A DNA stretch of 64,000 bases from Polaribacter aquimarinus (GTDB lineage: Bacteria; Bacteroidota; Bacteroidia; Flavobacteriales; Flavobacteriaceae), in NCBI RefSeq assembly GCF_003129485.1, contig NZ_QFFG01000002.1, forward strand, positions 124,001 through 188,000. The letters are read 5' to 3'. Below are positions 7,808 through 16,261 of the stretch, piece after piece (the first letter of the stretch is position 1; each line of letters begins with the position of its first letter). The notes beneath the pieces are model-generated. The model was not told the origin of the DNA. It saw nothing but the letters and a program-made list of their open reading frames with translations, and ran no database searches. A program made the position numbers and the translations under genes.

Positions 7808-9151
7808 TTAAAATTTAACATTTAAAATATCTCCGCTTAGTTGCAACAATTGTAATTCAATTAATTTTGCATCATATTTTGCGTTGTTTAATGCTGTTTT
7901 TGCGTTGATTAAGTTGATTTGTGCTTGACGAAACTCAACTGAAGAAATTTGTCCCAATTTGAAACGTTCTTGTGTTCTATCAAAATTATTTTGAGTAGTT
8001 AACACATTCGTTTCTTGTGCTTTTAGAATGAATAATTGATTTTGATAATTATCCCAAGTGTTTTTTAGATTATTTTCTATGGTAATTTTTTGCTGTGCTA
8101 AAAGTAGTTGCTGATTTTCTATCGCAATTTTTGCATTAGCAACTCTTGTTTTTCGAACGCCTCCATCAAAAATATTCCATGTTAAATTGATTCCTGCATT
8201 CAAACCATCAGAAGTTATTAATTTTGCTCCAAAGGGATTGATTAAATTTTCATTTTCTGTTCTATTAAATCCATAAGATGCATTAAACCCTAGAGTAGGG
8301 AGATAATTTGCTTTATTCACTTTTAAGTTAAACTCACTTATTGCTAAATTTTTTTGATTCTGATTTAAAAGCGAATTATTTTTCAATGTTTTATCTTCTA
8401 AATCATTATAATTCAATATTTTATAAAAATCAACTTTTGTTTCTACTTCATAGGCTATTTCTTTTTGTTGTCCTAAAATAACATTAAAACCACGTTTGGC
8501 ATTAATTAATTGTTGTTTAGCAGAAATTAGTGTGATGCTATCATTATTTACATCTACTTGAGCGTTTAGATATTCTAATTTAGTAGATTGTCCATAATCG
8601 TATTGATATTTGGCCCTTTGTAATCTTCTTTTAGAAATAGTTAAAGCTTCTTGTAAATTTTTAGTGTTTTCTGATAATCGAGCAATTTGAAAATAAGCTG
8701 TAAACAACTGTAAATATGTGTTCTCAATCGTTTCTTTAGCTTGTAATTCAGTTAAATTATAGGTTTCTTTTAATTGTTTATAATTGTATTTTCTACCCAA
8801 ACCATCAAACAAAACATAATTTATACCTAAAGTTGCATTATAGGTTTTTGAAACAACTCCATTTCCAGAAATTTCAGAGTCATTTCCTGTATTTCTGTCT
8901 GTAAAAGTTAAACTTTGATTATTTCTTCTATAATCTGCTCCAGAATTTAAAGTTGCAGTTGGTAAAAACCTACTGTTGTAAATACTTGAATTATTTTTAG
9001 CAACTTTAACATTATTACTGGCAATTTTTATTCCAAAATTATTCTCTAATGTGATTTTTAAAGCTTCTTTTTTGGTTAAAAATTTTTGTGAAAATACTTG
9101 TAAAGTCGATAAAAGAACGACAATAAAGATTGCTTTTTTATTCAATTTCAT
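7808..9151 (-). CDS. TolC-family outer membrane efflux protein
   Basis: A 447-residue outer membrane channel protein with a signal peptide ending about FSQ (22). Two OEP repeats are visible, each with long helices and beta strands, including LTISKRRLQRAKYQYDYGQ in the first and FDRTQERFKLGQISSVEFR in the second; these are the repeat-end signatures of the family. It is the last gene of the MFP-RND-TolC operon, overlapping the RND gene by 14 bases. Together they form a tripartite pump spanning both membranes. Confidence 0.94.
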   Translation of the reverse strand: MKLNKKAIFIVVLLSTLQVFSQKFLTKKEALKITLENNFGIKIASNNVKVAKNNSSIYNSRFLPTATLNSGADYRRNNQSLTFTDRNTGNDSEISGNGVVSKTYNATLGINYVLFDGLGRKYNYKQLKETYNLTELQAKETIENTYLQLFTAYFQIARLSENTKNLQEALTISKRRLQRAKYQYDYGQSTKLEYLNAQVDVNNDSITLISAKQQLINAKRGFNVILGQQKEIAYEVETKVDFYKILNYNDLEDKTLKNNSLLNQNQKNLAISEFNLKVNKANYLPTLGFNASYGFNRTENENLINPFGAKLITSDGLNAGINLTWNIFDGGVRKTRVANAKIAIENQQLLLAQQKITIENNLKNTWDNYQNQLFILKAQETNVLTTQNNFDRTQERFKLGQISSVEFRQAQINLINAKTALNNAKYDAKLIELQLLQLSGDILNVKF

Positions 9152-12100
9152 AAACTTTAGATTTTGGTTTCACAAACTTTGCTTCTTCTTGATTTTCTTC
9201 GTCATATTTTGCTTCTATAATTGCTCTTTCGACTTCTTCTTTGGTAATATTATTTCCAGTTCTTAACCATTTAGTATTTACTTTTAACGAATTAGAAACC
9301 GATAACAAAAGTGGTAACATAATTAGAGTCAATACTGTTGCTATTGCAATTCCGTAAGCAATAGAAATTGCCATAGGAATTAAAAATTGTGCTTGTCTAC
9401 TTTTTTCTAATAATAAAGGTGCTAAACCTGCAATCGTAGTTAATGAAGTTAAGAAAATAGCTCTAAATCTAGATTGACCTGCTCTTACCAAAGCATCGTC
9501 ATATTTCATTCCTTCTTTAAGATAATTATTAAACTTTCCTATGAGTACCAAACCATCATTTACCATAATTCCTATTAAAGCAATAATACCTAACCAGGAT
9601 AAAATTCCGATTGGAAAACTGTGAAAATAATGCCCCCAAACAACACCAATCATGCTAAAAGGAATCATAATAATTAACAAAATAGGCTGACTATAAGAAC
9701 GGAATGTAAATGCAATAACTATATATATAAGTAATAAAATAATTGGACCAACAACATTTACAGAGTCAGTTGTTTTTTTACGTTCTCTATTTTGTCCTTC
9801 GTAAATCGGAGTAACGGAAGAATATTTTGACAATATTTCTGGCATTACTCGAGTTCTAATATCATCTAAAATCTCGGTTGCACTTTGTTTAGAATCTTTT
9901 AAGTCGGCTGAAATCTGGATTTCTCTTTTACCATCTAAATGATTAATTGCAATATCACCTCTTGCAATGGTATACGTAGCAATTTCAGAAAACGGAATTC
10001 GAGTTCCATTTGGTGCCACAATTCGCATATCATCTAAATCTTTAATAGAAGATCTATTTTTTTTATCATAACGCACCCAAACTTTAATTTCATCTTGTCC
10101 ACGTTGAAAACGTTGGGCTTGAAATCCGAAGAAACCATAACGCACTTGAGTCATAATGGTTTGTAGGTTTAAACCTAATAAATATGCGTTGTCTTTCAGT
10201 TCAATTTTTACTTCTTTGATTCCTGCAGGATCATTATCTACCACATCTTTTAATAGGGAATTATTTTCCATTTCGAACTTTAGTTCGTCTTTTGCGGCTT
10301 TTAACTCTTTAATATTATTACCTAATAAAGAAATAGCAACTGGGCTTCCTCCAAAATTACCACCAGAACCAAAAACTAAACTTTCTACCCCGTATACTTT
10401 GCCAACCTTAGTTCGAATAGCATTGGTAATTTGGGGTGATGAAAAATCACGTTCTTCACCCGGTAAAAGATTTACGGTTAATGTTGCATTAGCGCTACCT
10501 GGACCTACTCTCTTTATTACATTTTCTACAACTTGTAAATTACCTGTTTGTTTTTTAGTGAATTCATCATTGACTTCCCAGACCTTCTTCTCTATAAATG
10601 AAATAATAGAATCTGTAATTTGCTCATTGGTACCTTGCGGCATAGTTAGTGTAATTTGTGCTCTATCACTTGCTATTCTTGGAAAGAATGATGTTCTTAC
10701 AATTCCTCCTCCAATAGCAGAAAAACTAAAGATTAAAACCGCAATAGGTACTGCAAAAGAGAAGATTTTATTTTTTAATGAAAATTTTAAAAACGGTACA
10801 TAATAATTATCTCTAATCTTGCTTAATCCTTTATCTGCAGCGTTATTTACTTTATAAAAAAAACGATCTATAGGATTCCTCTTTTTTTCTAACCCTTGTT
10901 CTGTTCGTTTTCTATCTAACGCTTTGGAATGAGCAATATGAGCAGGTAAAACAATTAAAGCCTCTATTAAAGAAACCGACAGTGTTAATAATACAATGGT
11001 AGAAACTTCGCCAAAGAAACTTCCTAACCTCCCATCCACAAAAAAGAAGGTAGAAAATGCAATAATTGTGGTTAAAATAGCAGAAATAATTGGCGGAATT
11101 ACTTCTATGGTCCCATCAATTGCCGCTTGTATTTTAGATTTTCCTAAATCGTAATAATGATGGTAAATATTTTCTCCAATAACAATTCCATCATCGACTA
11201 AAATACCAATTACAATGATCATCCCAAATAGCGATAAAACATTAATGGTTACATTGAATTGCGCCGCAAACATAAACATTCCAAAAAAAGCTATAGGTAA
11301 ACCAAAAGCTACCCAAATAGCCAAACGCATATTTAAAAATAGTGCCAAGAAAAAGAGTACTAAAAGTATTCCAACAATTCCGTTTTCTATTAACAATTTA
11401 GTTCTTCCATTTAAGGTAATACTTCTATCGCTAGTTACATCTAAACGTACATTTTGTTGTTTTTGATTATACTCATAAATATATGCTTTAATTTTATCTG
11501 CAGACGAGATTAAATCTTCGTTATTGGTATTGCTTACGGTGATATCTATCGCTAAATTGCCATTAAAAAATAATCTATCTGGGTTTTCTAACCATGTATC
11601 TCTAACATCTGCAATATCTTTTAATCTAATTATAGTTCCGTTTTGCTGTGTTCTAACAATTAAATTTTGTAGTTCTATACCGTAATAGGAACGATTACTA
11701 GCACGAATTAAATAATCTTCTTGAGCCGTTTTAATGTTACCACCTGTAATTAAAATGTTGGAACTTCGAACAGCGTTTGCTACTTCTGTAAAAGACAAGT
11801 TATATGCACGTAAATCATTTTCGCGAACAGCAATTTCGATTTCTTCTTCAGGAAAACCAGAAATGACAACTTGTGAAATTCCATCAATTCCGCGAATATC
11901 ATTTTCTATACTTCTTGCATATTGTTTTAGAGATTTAAGAGAGATGTTTTCTCCACTTACAGAAAAACTAATGGTAGGTCTAATACTTTCTACTTTTGCA
12001 ATTACAGGAGGCTCCATTCCTGAAGGAAAAGAAGGAACTCTATCTACTGCATTTTTTACATCTGATAAAACAACATCAATATTTTTACCTTTTTCTACTT

Positions 12101-12383
12101 CTACATTTACACTTGCTGCATTTTCTCTTGATACAGATGTTACTCTTTCTACCCCAACAATTCCTTTTAAATTGTCTTCTATTTTTAAAACAACACCTTC
12201 TTCCATTTCTGCCGGAGAGGCACCAGGGTAAGCTAAAGTAATTCTAATAAGTTGCGAATCTACTAATGGAAAAAAAGAAGATTTCATATTCAAAGCACCA
12301 ACCAATCCAAAGATAATGAATGCAAAAATGAGCACATTAACAGCAACTGAATATCTAATAAAATAAGAAATGATTTTTCTCAT
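9138..12383 (-). CDS. RND efflux transporter permease (AcrB/HAE1-like)
   Basis: A 1081-residue inner membrane pump of normal length with 12 predicted helices in the duplicated RND arrangement: one helix, a large periplasmic loop, six helices, a second loop, five helices. The proton-relay Asp pair is present in TM4 (GILVDDG, D397/D398), so it is proton-driven. The TM10 region reads GIMVNDGLVLIG instead of the lysine-containing motif of AcrB, as in many distant RND branches, so substrates cannot be guessed. The C-terminal tail is acidic and lysine-rich. It sits 3 bases after the adaptor gene and overlaps tolC by 14 bases. Confidence 0.95.
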   Translation of the reverse strand: MRKIISYFIRYSVAVNVLIFAFIIFGLVGALNMKSSFFPLVDSQLIRITLAYPGASPAEMEEGVVLKIEDNLKGIVGVERVTSVSRENAASVNVEVEKGKNIDVVLSDVKNAVDRVPSFPSGMEPPVIAKVESIRPTISFSVSGENISLKSLKQYARSIENDIRGIDGISQVVISGFPEEEIEIAVRENDLRAYNLSFTEVANAVRSSNILITGGNIKTAQEDYLIRASNRSYYGIELQNLIVRTQQNGTIIRLKDIADVRDTWLENPDRLFFNGNLAIDITVSNTNNEDLISSADKIKAYIYEYNQKQQNVRLDVTSDRSITLNGRTKLLIENGIVGILLVLFFLALFLNMRLAIWVAFGLPIAFFGMFMFAAQFNVTINVLSLFGMIIVIGILVDDGIVIGENIYHHYYDLGKSKIQAAIDGTIEVIPPIISAILTTIIAFSTFFFVDGRLGSFFGEVSTIVLLTLSVSLIEALIVLPAHIAHSKALDRKRTEQGLEKKRNPIDRFFYKVNNAADKGLSKIRDNYYVPFLKFSLKNKIFSFAVPIAVLIFSFSAIGGGIVRTSFFPRIASDRAQITLTMPQGTNEQITDSIISFIEKKVWEVNDEFTKKQTGNLQVVENVIKRVGPGSANATLTVNLLPGEERDFSSPQITNAIRTKVGKVYGVESLVFGSGGNFGGSPVAISLLGNNIKELKAAKDELKFEMENNSLLKDVVDNDPAGIKEVKIELKDNAYLLGLNLQTIMTQVRYGFFGFQAQRFQRGQDEIKVWVRYDKKNRSSIKDLDDMRIVAPNGTRIPFSEIATYTIARGDIAINHLDGKREIQISADLKDSKQSATEILDDIRTRVMPEILSKYSSVTPIYEGQNRERKKTTDSVNVVGPIILLLIYIVIAFTFRSYSQPILLIIMIPFSMIGVVWGHYFHSFPIGILSWLGIIALIGIMVNDGLVLIGKFNNYLKEGMKYDDALVRAGQSRFRAIFLTSLTTIAGLAPLLLEKSRQAQFLIPMAISIAYGIAIATVLTLIMLPLLLSVSNSLKVNTKWLRTGNNITKEEVERAIIEAKYDEENQEEAKFVKPKSKVYEIE

Positions 12384-12386
12384 AGC

Positions 12387-13502
12387 TTACTTTGTTTTAT
12401 TAATTTTCACCACCATTCCATCAAAAGCTCCTGGTAATGGTTTTGTTAAGATTCTATCTCCATTTATTAACCCTTTTATCACAACATTTTTAGCTCCAAA
12501 ATAAACCGGATTGATATCCTTTAAGGTTAAAATACTATCTTTTTTCACCACATAAATTGCTTTATTATCTACCAACAACTTTCTTGATACTTCGATGGCA
12601 TTTTTTTCTGATTTTGCAACGAGACTAGCTTCTAAAAACATTCCTTCTTTTAAATCTGAATGTTTTAATTGGATAAATGCATTTATAGTTTGTGATATTT
12701 GGTCAATTTTTCCATTAACGCGAACTACTTTCCCTGTGTAAGATTTTGTTTTTCCTAGATTTGTTAGCTTAACAGTATTACCGACTTTTAATAAATCGGC
12801 GAATTTTGCATTGATAGAAACTGGCATTTCATAAACACTTGTATCTATAAATTCTCCTAATCTTTGACCTACTCTCACCAAAGTTCCAGGAGTTACAAAT
12901 GCTTCTGTTAACACACCCGAAAACGGTGCTTTTATTTGATGTTTAGAAAAACGAACTTCTAAATTTTTAACATTATAATATGCAGTTAAAATTCCTCTTC
13001 CCGAAATAAAATATTTTTCTTTGTCTGAATTAAATTTTGGAAGTTTTTCCACAGCCTTTTGCATATCAAAACTTTGCAAATAACTTTCCCATTTTTTAAA
13101 TTCTGACTTGTAATCTAATCTTATATCTGGTAAAATCGAAGTAATTAAATTGTATAAATTACTTTTTTGAGATTGTAAACTCGCGTAAAACTCATCACTA
13201 TTTACACTTAGCAATATTTCTCCTTTGCCATATTTTGTACCTGGCTTAAAGGCTTTCTTTGATGGTTTTAAAACACCTTGAACTTCAGAAAATATATCAA
13301 TTTTATTCTTTGCAACTAAACTTCCGTTTGCGGTTAAAAGAATAGGGATTTCTGTATTCTTAACTTCTTTTACAAAAACAGTTTTAATAGATTTTTTAAA
13401 TTTAGGTCTAGGCCTTTGATTCTTATCAATTAAATATTCTCCTAAGAAAATTGCACCTACAATAATTAATATGCCTAAAACAGAAAGTATTATTTTTCTC
13501 AT
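12387..13502 (-). CDS. RND efflux periplasmic adaptor (membrane fusion protein)
   Basis: A 371-residue HlyD/AcrA-type adaptor. An N-terminal hydrophobic helix (about 4-24) anchors it. The lipoyl-type halves are split around a short alpha hairpin (first half about 60-110 with NKIDIFSEVQG, second half about 190-215 with IKAPFSGVLTEAFV). The beta-barrel follows with GKVVRVNGKIDQ. There is no lipobox cysteine. It is the first gene of the pump operon and links the RND permease to the TolC channel. A -7 promoter element lies 56 bases upstream of its start. Confidence 0.94.
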   Translation of the reverse strand: MRKIILSVLGILIIVGAIFLGEYLIDKNQRPRPKFKKSIKTVFVKEVKNTEIPILLTANGSLVAKNKIDIFSEVQGVLKPSKKAFKPGTKYGKGEILLSVNSDEFYASLQSQKSNLYNLITSILPDIRLDYKSEFKKWESYLQSFDMQKAVEKLPKFNSDKEKYFISGRGILTAYYNVKNLEVRFSKHQIKAPFSGVLTEAFVTPGTLVRVGQRLGEFIDTSVYEMPVSINAKFADLLKVGNTVKLTNLGKTKSYTGKVVRVNGKIDQISQTINAFIQLKHSDLKEGMFLEASLVAKSEKNAIEVSRKLLVDNKAIYVVKKDSILTLKDINPVYFGAKNVVIKGLINGDRILTKPLPGAFDGMVVKINKTK

Positions 13503-13557
13503 AGTTGGTTAGTTATCAATTCATTTTAAATTATAAAAATGAATTTTAATAGTTCTA

Positions 13558-13565
13558 CAAAGATA
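13558..13565 (-). promoter_or_regulatory. -7 promoter element of the RND efflux operon
   Basis: On the minus strand TATCTTTG matches TAnnTTTG exactly, 56 bases before the adaptor start codon. No clear TTG -33 element is seen at the expected distance, so strength is uncertain. Confidence 0.5.
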
Positions 13566-13765
13566 CTTTTAAACTAAAAGTTATCTAGAATTGAGGCAGT
13601 TTTGTTTGTTAAAAAAAAGTTATAATTCCTATTTCTAAAGTCAAAACGAGCCTAAATCACTTTTTTTTAGCATCTTTATATTTAAGAAAATTAAAACCAG
13701 AGTAATGCATCATAAAAATAAAATTTTGGATAATTTAGAAAGTTTAACCTATTATATGAATTAAT

Positions 13766-14959
13766 TTGATTTTTTGCTCTAACACAAACAACGCTTTATT
13801 TTTCTTTTCTGTGGATGAAATTCCAGAGAAAATATGGCAATCTTTAAATTGTGAAAATAATAAGTATTTTGGCAGGTGCTTTTTAAAATCTATTGAAAAA
13901 AATCACTCAAATATTACCTTTTTTTACATTGTTTTAATAGATGAAGATAAAAATACTACTGCTTTTGCTTCAATTCAAATTGTCAACTTTTATATTGATG
14001 GAATTCGAAATGATTTAGAACTATTAGTTCGGAAAATCAAAAATATTGGAAGAAAATTACATATCATTCCAAATAAAAAACCGTTAAAATTATTAATCTG
14101 TGGAAATACTTTTGTAAGTGGAGAACATGGTGTTTTTATCAAAAAAAACCAAAATAAAAAATTAATTATTAAAGAACTAGCCAAAGCAATTTCTCATTTT
14201 TCTAGTTCAAATAAAAAGCTAAAAGCTGATGCTTATCTCTTAAAAGATTTTGTAAATGAATCGCTATTTATTACAAATGAATTAAAAGAAGATCATTATC
14301 ACCCTTTTTTGGTAGAGCCAAATATGTTGCTTACAATATCTAAAAATTGGAAAACTTTTGATGATTACTTAGCCTCAATGAAAACTAAATTTCGAGTAAA
14401 AGCTAGAAAAGCATTCAAACAAAGTAATTTTCTTAAAATAGAAGAAGTTACTTCTAAAAATATAGACGAACAATTGCCAAAAATGACAGCTTTATATCAA
14501 AAAGTAGCAGATAATGCAGATTTTAATTTGGGCAATTTTAATTTAGCAACTTATAAAGATTTTAAAGAAAAATTAGGCGAAAATTACATTCTAAAAACCT
14601 ATTGGTTAGAGGATAGAATAGTCGGTTTTATCTCAGGTATCATCAATCAAAATTCTTTAGATGCACATTTTGTGGGTATTGATTATGAGTTAAATAGAGA
14701 ATACGCTATTTATCAAAGAATGCTCTATGATTATATTGAAATTGCGATTAACAAACAACTAAAAACACTTAATTTTGGAAGAACTGCTAGTGAAATAAAA
14801 AGTTCTGTGGGTGCTGTTCCACAAGATTTAACGATGTATCTTCGTCATAAAAAAACCATTACTAATAAAATTTTAAAGTTATTTTTGCAACGTGTACAAC
14901 CTACTCCATTTCAACAGAAATTTCCTTTTAAAAAAACAACTCCTATCAATGAAAAATAG
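13766..14959 (+). CDS. GNAT/FemAB-like acyl transferase, function unknown
   Basis: A 397-residue protein. The C-terminal half (about 200-370) resembles GNAT superfamily enzymes: MKTKFRVKARKAFKQ, a central YWLEDRIVGFISGI strand pair, then LNFGRTASEIKSSVG. This architecture is common in Flavobacteriaceae, where it is usually annotated only as GNAT-family; the substrate is unknown. No ATG is available near the 5' end. The frame opens after a TGA at 13757-13759 and the best start is TTG at 13766; a GTG at SVDEIPEKIW is an alternative. A 19-codon ORF (13705-13764) ends 1 base before the TTG, which may allow coupled initiation. The gene overlaps the thioesterase gene by 11 bases. Confidence 0.8.
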   Translation: MIFCSNTNNALFFFSVDEIPEKIWQSLNCENNKYFGRCFLKSIEKNHSNITFFYIVLIDEDKNTTAFASIQIVNFYIDGIRNDLELLVRKIKNIGRKLHIIPNKKPLKLLICGNTFVSGEHGVFIKKNQNKKLIIKELAKAISHFSSSNKKLKADAYLLKDFVNESLFITNELKEDHYHPFLVEPNMLLTISKNWKTFDDYLASMKTKFRVKARKAFKQSNFLKIEEVTSKNIDEQLPKMTALYQKVADNADFNLGNFNLATYKDFKEKLGENYILKTYWLEDRIVGFISGIINQNSLDAHFVGIDYELNREYAIYQRMLYDYIEIAINKQLKTLNFGRTASEIKSSVGAVPQDLTMYLRHKKTITNKILKLFLQRVQPTPFQQKFPFKKTTPINEK

Positions 14960-15812
14960 CAAAGAACTTATTGAGCTTTTAAATCTTACAGATTTAGGTG
15001 AAAATAATTTTAGTGGAAATAGCATTACAATTGGAAGTCCACACGTCTTTGGAGGTCAGGTTTTAGCGCAAGCTGTAAATGCAGCATATAGAACCATAAG
15101 AGAAACACGTTTTTTACATTCTTTACATTCGTACTTTTTGGAAGCTGGAAACTTAGAAATCCCTATTAATTATCACGTAGCAGAAATGAGAGATGGTGGT
15201 AGTTTTTCTACAAGAAGAGTTACTGCAAGTCAAGAAGGCAAAACCATATTTATTTTAGCAGCTTCTTTTCATAAAAAAGAAGAAGGTTTTGAGCATCAAA
15301 CCGAAATAAACAAAGACCTCAAACAGCCAGAAGAATTGTTAAGTTGGGATGATATGTTAGCACAATTTGGTGATTTCTTACCAAAATCTACTAAAGATTT
15401 TTTAAGTATTAAAAGACCTATAGAATTTAAACCTGTTAGAGTTCCAAATCCTTTAGACCCAAAAGATTTACCTGCTAACGAACACGTTTGGTTTCGTTTA
15501 AAAGGTGAAAAACAAACTCTTGATTATAGAACAAAACAAGAAATTCTTACGTATATTTCTGATTATAATATATTAAATGCTGCTTTTAATCCGAATGCAA
15601 GTAAATATAATTTTGGAAACACAATGACTGCTAGTTTAGACCATTCTATGTGGTTTTTTAGAGATTTTGATTTTGATGATTGGATGTTATTTTCAGCAAA
15701 ATCTCCAAATACTTTTGGAGCTAGAGGTTTGGCAAAAGGAAATATTTTTACAAGAGATGGAAAATTAGTTGCCTCTTTTGCCCAAGAAGGATTATTAAGA
15801 CCTAAAAAGTAG
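14949..15812 (+). CDS. tesB: Acyl-CoA thioesterase II (TesB family)
   Basis: A double hot-dog thioesterase that hydrolyses acyl-CoA to free fatty acid and CoA in the cytoplasm. I take the ATG at 14949, which gives 287 residues, the usual TesB length. A GTG 57 bases upstream would add an unconserved extension inside the preceding gene. Landmarks are FGGQVLAQAVNAA and LHSYFLEAGN in the first hot-dog, and the catalytic-triad region SLDHSMWFFRDFDFDDWML near the C-terminus followed by GARGLAKGNIFTRDGKLVA. It overlaps the upstream GNAT-like gene by 11 bases, suggesting translational coupling. Confidence 0.93.
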   Translation: MKNSKELIELLNLTDLGENNFSGNSITIGSPHVFGGQVLAQAVNAAYRTIRETRFLHSLHSYFLEAGNLEIPINYHVAEMRDGGSFSTRRVTASQEGKTIFILAASFHKKEEGFEHQTEINKDLKQPEELLSWDDMLAQFGDFLPKSTKDFLSIKRPIEFKPVRVPNPLDPKDLPANEHVWFRLKGEKQTLDYRTKQEILTYISDYNILNAAFNPNASKYNFGNTMTASLDHSMWFFRDFDFDDWMLFSAKSPNTFGARGLAKGNIFTRDGKLVASFAQEGLLRPKK

Positions 15813-15838
15813 GAAGTTGGAAGTTGGAAGTTGGAAGT
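15812..15838. repeat. Heptanucleotide tandem repeat (GGAAGTT)
   Basis: Three full copies of GGAAGTT and a partial fourth (GGAAGT) begin in the tesB stop codon. They lie outside coding sequence, so slippage would not change a protein. Confidence 0.9.
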
Positions 15839-15851
15839 AAAAATATAATAT

Positions 15852-15894
15852 CAGTTAGAGTGATTTTGAGGCACGAAAAATTGTATCGAAAACT
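15852..15894. repeat. Possible degraded dispersed intergenic repeat
   Basis: The segment starting CAGTTAGAGTGATTTTGAG and ending GTATCGAAAACT resembles, from memory, interspersed elements common between flavobacterial genes. It can form an imperfect hairpin (ATTTT with AAAAT around GAGGCACG). The assignment is tentative. Confidence 0.35.
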
Positions 15895-15910
15895 AATAAA
15901 AAATTAAAAT

Positions 15911-16255
15911 ATGAGTCCATTTGTATACGTTTTAACCACTAATGGTTTGTTATTTTTATTAAGTATTATTTTTTGGAAGTTTCCGCCAAAGAAAATTAAC
16001 AATTGGTATGGTTACAGAACACATAAATCGATGTTGAATCAAAAAATATGGGATTTTGCAAATGCAATATTCTGTAAAAATTTATTGGTTTACGCTGGTA
16101 TTTCATTTATCGGTGGTTTAATTTTTGCAAATTTTGCAACTATAGAACTTTCTTGGCAACCAATGGTTTTAGTCTTATTGTCTGTTTTAGTAAGTATTAT
16201 AAAAACAGAAAGAGCTATATCTGATAACTTTACGGAAGAGGGAAAGGAGAAGTAA
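15911..16255 (+). CDS. SdpI-family membrane protein
   Basis: A 114-residue protein with three hydrophobic helices. The signature of the SdpI C-terminal region is clear after the first helix: NNWYGYRTHKSM followed by IWDFANAIFCKN. In Bacillus the SdpI protein gives immunity to the SdpC toxin, but short stand-alone members like this one are widespread in bacteria without any toxin gene, and none is seen here. Its real job is unknown. It ends 6 bases from the end of the convergent phosphoethanolamine transferase gene, with no terminator between them. Confidence 0.85.
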   Translation: MSPFVYVLTTNGLLFLLSIIFWKFPPKKINNWYGYRTHKSMLNQKIWDFANAIFCKNLLVYAGISFIGGLIFANFATIELSWQPMVLVLLSVLVSIIKTERAISDNFTEEGKEK

Positions 16256-16261
16256 TCGTAA

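Noticed and set aside
11996..12241. Leucine-rich plus-strand frame opposite the RND permease
   Set aside because: A shadow of glutamate/lysine/asparagine codons of the efflux gene; no signal peptide or context.
15812..15838. GGAAGTT repeat as a phase-variation switch or CRISPR-like array
   Set aside because: It lies after the tesB stop, has no spacers, and the next start is 73 bases away, so copy changes would not shift any frame.
15911..16255. SdpI-like protein as immunity to a toxin system
   Set aside because: No sdpABC-type or other small toxin gene is adjacent. The neighbours are a thioesterase and a phosphoethanolamine transferase.
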